A DNA stretch of 64,000 bases, taken from assembly GCF_002775205.1 (NCBI RefSeq), contig NC_036446.1, positions 1,210,272-1,274,271 on the forward strand, read 5' to 3'. The stretch is from Xiphophorus maculatus. Its lineage: Eukaryota > Chordata > Actinopteri > Cyprinodontiformes > Poeciliidae. The position numbers were made by a program, and so were the translations under genes. The notes beneath the pieces were generated by a model. The model was not told the origin of the DNA and ran no database searches. It saw only the letters and a list, made by a program, of their open reading frames with translations. Of the stretch, positions 57,361-64,000 are shown one piece after another. The number at the start of each line of letters is the position of its first letter. The first letter of the stretch is position 1.

Positions 57361-59804
57361 ATATAAATAAATTCCCCCAAGTTTAGCTTTGTCTTCCCTC
57401 AATCAATGTTAGTCTTTTTTTCTCAGAGTTTCTGCACCTCCATGTTTCCTCAGCCAGATTATTGCTGTTCATTTTTAACTGTAACTTTACAAACTTTCTT
57501 AACTTTATTTTTTACTTGGCATAAACCTTTGAGCAAATTTGTAAGCTGGTTTCAAACCAGCAACTTTTGATCTTAAGTGTTTGGAAGCAGAACGCTTCGC
57601 CGACCCAAACGTCTCCCTGAGTTCTGGTTTTGAGTCCAGGAACGTCGGACCTGGACCCGTCAGTGAGTTGTTTGTAAAGGAATTTTATGAGGAGAGAAAA
57701 TTAGTTTTTACTCAAGTTATCTTTGTTTGGTTTTAAAAAGGTAAAAACCCATAACATCAGATATTTCAGTTTTCTGGTGTCATCAGAAGGAATGATGCAC
57801 ACAAGCAAACTCCTGATTTTTCACATTTAAAAACTCAAAACTTTCTTCTGTCTCCCAGCTGTTCACAAATCTGAATCTCTGTGCAATTTGGAGGTGTGTG
57901 CACTTCCTCCCAGCTGGGAGTCCAACTCTACAGGAAGTTCCAGCTCAGACCAATTTCAATGTCAGGCTCTGAACTTTATTTTACAAACTGGCCTTAAAAC
58001 AACAGACCAACAGATTAATCTGCTTTTTCCCTGATTATTGATTTTATGATTCTGTTGTTTAAATTCCATCTTGGGTTTTCAGTTTGGAGTTTTCTTAGGG
58101 CTGAATTGTCTTATGACCCCAACGCTCTCAGTATTTTTTATGTTTCTTTAGAGCCTGAAAGGTTAGACGTCTGCTGAAAATATCTCTTCATGTTTAGACA
58201 AACAACCAGGAGGAAAAGGTGAAACATTGCAACGTCTTCCAACAGAGAATCAAAGTTTTTGAGGTTGAGGACGGAGGAGGCTGAGAGTTTCAGAAAGTCA
58301 GAGATTCATCTCCAGAAATAATTCAGCTTTAGTTCGATCTGGCAGCAGGACTTCATGAAACCGTATAATTTCAGCCGCTGCATCCCTCATTCCTGACATC
58401 TCATCGCAGCGCCGCTGGACTGGCATTTACCTAAATGTCAGGTGTAAGTACACATGTGGGCGGACCGTCTCATTTACACTGGGAGGTTTAATTAATACTT
58501 GATGGTTTAACTGCAGGCACCTGCCGCGCGCATCAAAGCGTCTCTGGCAGAGATTCACTAGGAAACCGTTGTTGGGTTTCAGCCTCATCTTTCCCCGGTT
58601 TCTGCTGAGTTTGATGTGGAAACGTCTTCAGTTCTGGATGTGAATGAGGTCAGGAGTCAGTGGAGCCGTTCTTTAAAACACGAGGCTATTTCAGGAAGAC
58701 AATCTTTCACTTTCCTTCCTGAAACCAGACTCATAAGATCAGTATCTCTTCCTGTTAAAAAAATACAGTTTACTGAAATACATGTTTCATTGGGGCTGAA
58801 AATGGAAACAAATTGCAGGAGATGAAGCAGCATTTCAATAAATAATGACGTAAGATTTAATATTCTCTGATCTGCTGCCATCTGAGAGTCGATTCCACGT
58901 GGGACTGAAATCTGTCTGGAACAGAAAAACTCTACAACTCGCAGAAAATATGAATTTTAAACGAATTACTCGATGCCTTCAGGTTGGAAGCTGGAATTTG
59001 TGAGTGCGCCCCCTGCAGGCAGAATGATGAGCTGGGAAGTTGAAGGTTTTTCACCAGAACCGGCCAATTTGATCCGATTAAAGGTTAGAATAATCAGTAA
59101 ATAACTGAATACTAAAATAATCATGGCGCCCTGGTGGATGCCCCAGCATGATGCTGCCACCGCCGTGTTTCACAGTGGGCTGCTGTTTTGTGCAGGTTTG
59201 TTCTCCCTGACCCGTCTGCTGGGTTCTGGTGTTTCTCTGAGGCCAGAACCAGAACATTTGGTTAAAGCTGGACTCTGTTTATTGATTATAGGTGATTATA
59301 GGTTCTTCAGAACACAGGACATTTTTTCTCCAGACATGAAGGTTTTTGTGTTTCTGTAATCTGGATTTGAATGTTTTTTCAGGAATAACAGTCTCTTCCT
59401 CTCTGAGCTTCGTTTCACCTCATGTTGGTACAAAACTCATTTTCTCTGACTGACCAGCAGCAGCTTCCTCAGGAAGTCTCTGGCTTTTTTTCTCTGGTCA
59501 TTCTGCACATTTTGGACCAGAACCGGGAACAGAACCCGTCTCTTCCTGTTGCTGGTTGGACGTTCCCGTCATGTCTTCAGTGTAATCGTTGTCCTGATCG
59601 TGGCGGCTCCGTTAAGGTCCAGTGAATGTTTCCCAGGGTGAACCGGACTGGAGCAGCTGATTCTCTTTTCCACCAGAGCAGAAACTTCCTGGTCTGACTT
59701 TCAAATGCATGAATATTTGTGACTCCAGTTGTCAGTTCACCTGCCAGAGGTTCATTTAGCAAACAGAAATAATTTACAACCTGAAGCAAGAGAAGTTTGA
59801 TCTG

Positions 59805-60122
59805 AACTGTAAAAACATAAAAAAGTATTTTGTTTAGTTTCTGGTTCACTTAAAATAAGACTAAACTAAATTATCTGTAACTTTTTAGGAAGACATAGCA
59901 GCTTATTTTCAATCAATAATCTGATTATTTCACTTATATCAGGACATTTTCTCATGTCATAATTAAAATAATATGATGAACATTTTTTTCATAAAGGCTA
60001 AGAAATTATTGACTTAAAACAGTCTCGTATAACTTGCTGAAAAGTTACTGGTTATTTAGTTTAGTCTTATTTTAAGTGAACTGTGATATTTGCATTAGAA
60101 ACTATTTTGTGTTTTTGCAGTG
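59805..60122. mobile_element. MITE with long inverted repeats
   Basis: A 27-bp arm at 59844-59870 (GTTCACTTAAAATAAGAC...) is matched perfectly by its reverse complement at 60055-60081. Outer parts are also inverted but diverged: left AACTGTAAAAAC and right GTTTTTGCAGTG. Total about 318 bp with no open frame. Flanks TTTGATCT and TGTGATTT may be a worn 8-bp target duplication. Confidence 0.75.
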
Positions 60123-61399
60123 TGATTTAACCGTCTTGCTGTCTCTTTCATGGTGTATGTAAACTTGTGGTGTCAGCTGTTCCCCTGTTGCTCCGGGGTT
60201 GGTGCACATTTGCCCCCTGATGTCTGCAGAAGTCGTCTGTTTTCCTGCTCCGTGTTTATCTGTGGCCCCGGAGGAGCCAACAGGAAGTGTGTTTACGAGG
60301 CGGCGGCGTTGGATTCTGCCTTCTGCAGCGATTAAAGTCAAACGGGTCCGAGTTCCAGCCCTGAGGCCCGCCCAGGCTGCAGAGATCTGGACTCGCCTGG
60401 CTTCTCTCTCTGGTTTCCTCCTGCTGAGAGCGCCATCTGCTGGTAGAAACGGATGTTTAATCCTGGCAGGATTCCCCAGCAGACCCGCTGCGCTCCGACT
60501 GCAGGGGCCCGGTGACGCCGTGCGTCTGATTGTGGCTCTGTCAGCGTTTTAATTCCCATGGTCGCCTCACAAAGCGTTCAGGAGGGAAGTGAAGCTGCAG
60601 GGTTGGTTTGGGTGGATCTGATGATGAGGATGATGAAGAGATTTTTAACAAAAATAGATCAAATAGTCTAAAAAGCAGCAATAAAAGTCAGGATATTTCA
60701 GAAGTTGAGGGATTTTTATTCCAGGAAAATCCTAAAGTCAGTCCAGTCACAGCAGAAGTTTCTGAACGCCAACAGTCGAGTTAACGTACGGAGAGAAAAC
60801 ACGTCCAGGTGTCTCTGCTCTGCAAAGGCTGAGGAAGAAACACCCAGTGGAGGTGGAGCCGGATGGACGCTGCTCCCAACTGGAAACCAGTGAGAACAGA
60901 AAAGGATCTGATGAAGAAAGAAACTGCGGCTCTGAAACCGAAGCCTTAAGGCTTCACATGTGCAGCTGTTCACATGGACAAGGCAAAAGTCTCCTGCATA
61001 AAACGCTTGAAGGTCCAATGGGACGAAGGTGAAGCTCTTTGACCTCAGCTGGTGTTGGAACCACAGGAGGATCTGCTGTCATGGTAACGGTCCTGAAGGT
61101 CCGGTTTGTTCTGCAGAACAGATTCAGATTAAATCCATCTATATTTAATTTCACTAAATAAGAATTAAAGACACTCTGGGCTTCAAAAGGCCAGCTGCAA
61201 AACTTTACATGTTTTTTTCTGTTTAAGACACTCGATGAAGATTAAATTCAGAAGATTGGAAACTTTCATCGCTGCTGAGATCTTAAGAAGAATCGATTTT
61301 TAATGTGGAGCCACTTTGGATCCAACAGACATTTTGTGAAATTTCAGCAACAGTTGATAAAAGATTGTTTTCTGTTCTTAATTATTTCTGTTAGTTTAA

Positions 61400-61765
61400 C
61401 ACTAGGACTACCAGGATTTTGAGAAATTCCTATCTCTACCAAGAGGGGCCAAATTGGGTATCTTCCTAGAACTATCGAGAGAGGGCCAAACTGGGTTATT
61501 AGCATCCAAATGTGGCCAAACTGACGACTCTGAATGGTCTAATTAGCATCCCTGTAGATGTGACCATAGCCTGAGGGACCAGCAGGGGGGAGGAGAGCCA
61601 AACTCACTACATCAACTTTCACGCTGATTGTCCTTTGTCATTGTCAGTAATGGCCTTATTTACATAACAAAGGCGCCTCTTCACACCCTCTCTTGGAGGG
61701 CCAAACTGGCCCCTCTCTGGTACCTAGACGAAGATTCCCATTTTGGGAATCTTTGGTAGTTCTAG
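61400..61765. mobile_element. piggyBac-type MITE, 366 bp, with TTAA duplication
   Basis: TTAA flanks both sides (61396-61399 and 61766-61769). The ends CACTAGGACTACC and GGTAGTTCTAG are imperfect inverted repeats. TTAA target choice is the mark of piggyBac-family transposons. The interior carries four copies of GGCCAAA(C/T)TG at 61447, 61484, 61514 and 61699, plus a variant near 61595. There is no transposase frame. Confidence 0.82.
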
Positions 61766-62439
61766 TTAAATCATATTTGCGGGGATGTTCATCTGCAAAC
61801 GCAGCTAGAAATCTGCAGCGAAAATCAAACAGCACCGAGGCGAAGGTCAGAGGAGGAATCGGCCAAGAGGAGCAGAACCAGAACCAGAGAGGAGATGGAC
61901 CAGGAGCAACTGGTCAGTCTGAGCACAAATTCAGTCATTTCACTGAATCTGGGCTCAACGACGTCTGATCTGATGAAGCTCGAAAAATGGAAAAATGTCC
62001 GTCTGGTGAGCAACGCAGCAAACAACCTGCTGCTGTTGGTGAAAGGAATGCTGGGAAATGAGGCGTAAAAATAACATTGAGTTTTTCTGATTGTAATCTT
62101 TTCAAGTGACGGAAAATATTTTCAAAAAGTGTTTTTTATTTTGATCGTCTCTTCTGTACTCAGGAGTTTGTTTAATTATGAGAATAAATTCGTTGCATCA
62201 GTAAAATAGAGACATAAAATTCCCATAAAACATCTTTAAAATGAGCAGAAGTCGTTTTAATGAGAAAAATCTTCAACGTTCACATTGATCTGATCTGATG
62301 TGATCAACTCAGTCGTTGGTCAATAGTTTCAAAGTCCAGATGATAATTTGATGCTCATGTGATGAAATATTTCCTTATTGGTAAAACTGATATCAAAGTA
62401 TAACTTCAAAAGATTCTCAACATTCCTCATTTTAATATT

Positions 62440-62525
62440 TTCTCATAACTTTACTGCTTTATATTCCAAATATTACGACTTTATTCTCATAGTTAGAAAC
62501 CTAAACTTTTAGCCCGGCCATGGTC
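62440..62525 (+). repeat. Dispersed period-22 AT element, partial copy 3
   Basis: TCTCATAACTTTACTGCTTT and ATTACGACTTTATTCTCATA units precede AGCCCGGCCATGG. The repeat unit matches copies 1 and 2, but the conserved CTCCGTC tail is not present. Confidence 0.5.
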
Positions 62526-62880
62526 ATCATCAAGTTGACCTGAAGTCCAAATAAATGGAAGCTGAAAACAAGATGGCCGCCCTGAACTACGGAAACCCAC
62601 AGAGGTCATTAGTGGGGAAAAATCAAAATTTTCCCAAAATGAAATCTTCTAAACAAAAAGTTAAATTGACTGATAAATCATTGTTTCACCTGGACCCGGC
62701 TGATGACCTCACATCAGGTCACCTGAAGATAAAACCTTCATGTCAACATTTTCAGAGAAACACACAGGAATCTTTGTAGCCTCCGATTTTTCTGGTTTTG
62801 GCGCTGCAGAGATGAACTGGAACAGCTGACAGATTTTTATTGCATCTTTGATCTTCAGCTTCTTGCCTGTTTGTAGCCCT

Positions 62881-62912
62881 TCCTCCTCCTCCTCCTCCTC
62901 CTCATCCTCCTC
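62881..62912 (+). repeat. (TCC)n run
   Basis: About ten TCC units with one TCA variant; pure pyrimidine on the + strand apart from that variant. Confidence 0.9.
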
Positions 62913-63489
62913 GTTTCTGTCCGCCAGCGCTCAGAGATCTGACAGCGTGCGAAGGCAGCATCACTGTAATCAGGTTCAGCTGAACAGAATATAAAATCCT
63001 GCTCTTACTGTACAGGAAGCCCATTTATTATCTATTAACTATGATTCACAATTCATCTCCATTTGCTTCTTTTTGGATGAAACAAACCTAGAAATGCTCA
63101 TCATTTTGTTTGGTATTTATGGAGATTATTGGTTTGGGGAAAAAAGCTTCGCCCTGGAATTGGAAACATTTAGATCATTTCTGTTAATATCATAAAATGA
63201 AGAAGTTTTCGTCTTGGCGCTGCAGGCAGGAGGTGGATCAGATAAATGCTGAGTGTTTGTGTCCAACATGTTGCATAACCCCAGACTGAATGTTACAAAC
63301 CAAGAACACAAGTGATTAAAACAGTAAAAGCTGTAAAGTGACTGATGGCTTAACGCAGGCGGACTGGAGGGAAACACCTTGAAGCTGATGGTTTTTCTCA
63401 TGTCTGCACTTTCCGCTGTTCAGATGAAATATTGAATTTGTTAATATTTGAACGTTATGAGGTCATTTGGTTTCCTCCTCTCCTCTCAG

Positions 63490-63553
63490 GGAGCGCCGGA
63501 AGCCGGACCCGGTCCTTCAGAGCGGTTCTCCTCCGGATCCGATGGCTGAAATG
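63490..63553 (+). CDS. Possible first coding exon of a gene running off the window
   Basis: A pyrimidine-rich acceptor (AG at 63488-63489) opens a GC-rich 64-bp segment that ends at donor gtacgt at 63554. It contains ATG at 63542, giving MAEM with the donor after the fourth codon (phase 0). With the CpG-type exon at 55930-56332 this would be exon 2 of the same gene. Only four codons are visible, so the product cannot be named. Confidence 0.4.
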
Positions 63554-64000
63554 GTACGTAGATCCGCCTGAAGTTCACCAGCCTCAGCTGAACGGACCAG
63601 ATCTCCAACACACGAACGCATCGTCAGTTAGACGCATTACTCTGATGATGATGATGATAGGCTTGTTGAAGGTTTTTCTGCTGCCACTTTTCTCTCTCCT
63701 CTCCATCCAGCTCAGATTTGTTTAAGCTCAACTTTATCTTTTTTAATGTATTTTTAGAATTTCAAAGTTTTTCAGACACATTTTCCATCCACAGTTAAAA
63801 CACAGCTGTGCTGCATTGACATGATGGTTCTGTGCTGAAAGATTTCCAGATTCAAGTTGAGTTTTTGTCCTGAAAGCCTGGAGGGATTTTTAAAGGCCAG
63901 GGATGAATGATCTGTAGGGGGCGCTACAAACACAACCTGATGGATTTCAGGTGGGCTGGTTGCTCTGAAGTTTTGGGAAGTTTCTGCTTTTGGAGGAAAC
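63554..64000 (+). other. Intron or non-coding sequence to the window edge
   Basis: AT-rich, with an (ATG)n run at about 63643-63658. No further exon is seen before the end. Confidence 0.45.

Larger units (their letters stand above)
56333..63489 (+). other. Likely first intron of the right-hand gene
   Basis: About 7.2 kb with no supported exon. It contains a LINE remnant (57078-57360), a Tc1-like scrap (about 59125-59180), an inverted-repeat MITE (59805-60122), a piggyBac-type MITE (61400-61765), a third period-22 AT repeat (about 62440-62525) and a TCC-rich run (62881-62912). Confidence 0.5.

Overview
The window is vertebrate nuclear DNA, almost certainly from a teleost fish. It has split genes with GT-AG introns, AATAAA poly(A) signals, CA/TG microsatellites and many short decayed DNA transposons (Tc1/mariner-like, hAT-like and piggyBac-like) of the kinds common in fish. 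No prokaryotic, viral or organellar gene was seen. Exon chains were built by hand from splice sites, reading phase and protein similarity recalled from known families.

Left part (about 1.7-14.8 kb). After the 3' end of a gene I cannot name (1.73-2.25 kb) comes a compact block of photoreceptor genes. It holds two tandem + strand genes for small inhibitory gamma subunits of phosphodiesterase 6 (coding 4493-4888 and 7738-8111). These are followed by two guanylate-cyclase-activating proteins (GCAP, GUCA1 family) arranged head to head (8980-11091 on the - strand, 13452-14763 on the + strand). PDE6 destroys cGMP in light. GCAPs drive cGMP resynthesis when calcium falls. The block therefore links parts of both arms of the cGMP cycle. 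The two PDE6-gamma copies share a conserved promoter block and a 5' UTR tract.

Central part (about 17.6-50.2 kb). One large + strand gene, golgb1 (giantin), fills the region. I resolve a start codon at 20661, 29 coding exons, one internal exon of 10,671 bp, and a C-terminal membrane anchor ending at 49214. The predicted product is about 4,730 residues, longer than the roughly 3,260-residue human protein. Introns carry Tc1-like remnants, minisatellites and AT-rich stretches. Two acceptors sit directly behind (TG)n tracts.

Right part (about 50.2-64 kb). This is mostly intergenic or intronic. It has a weak - strand two-exon candidate (52.9-53.2 kb), a GC-rich CpG-type first exon (about 55.93-56.33 kb), and about 7.2 kb further on a short exon carrying a possible start codon (63490-63553). 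Together these look like the 5' end of a gene running off the window. The intron between them holds a LINE remnant, an inverted-repeat MITE and a 366-bp piggyBac-type MITE with a TTAA duplication.

No wholly new system is claimed. The most interesting points are the photoreceptor cluster with its divergent PDE6-gamma pair, a GCAP lacking the myristoylation glycine, the giant golgb1 exon with internal duplication, and the (TG)n-linked splice acceptors.
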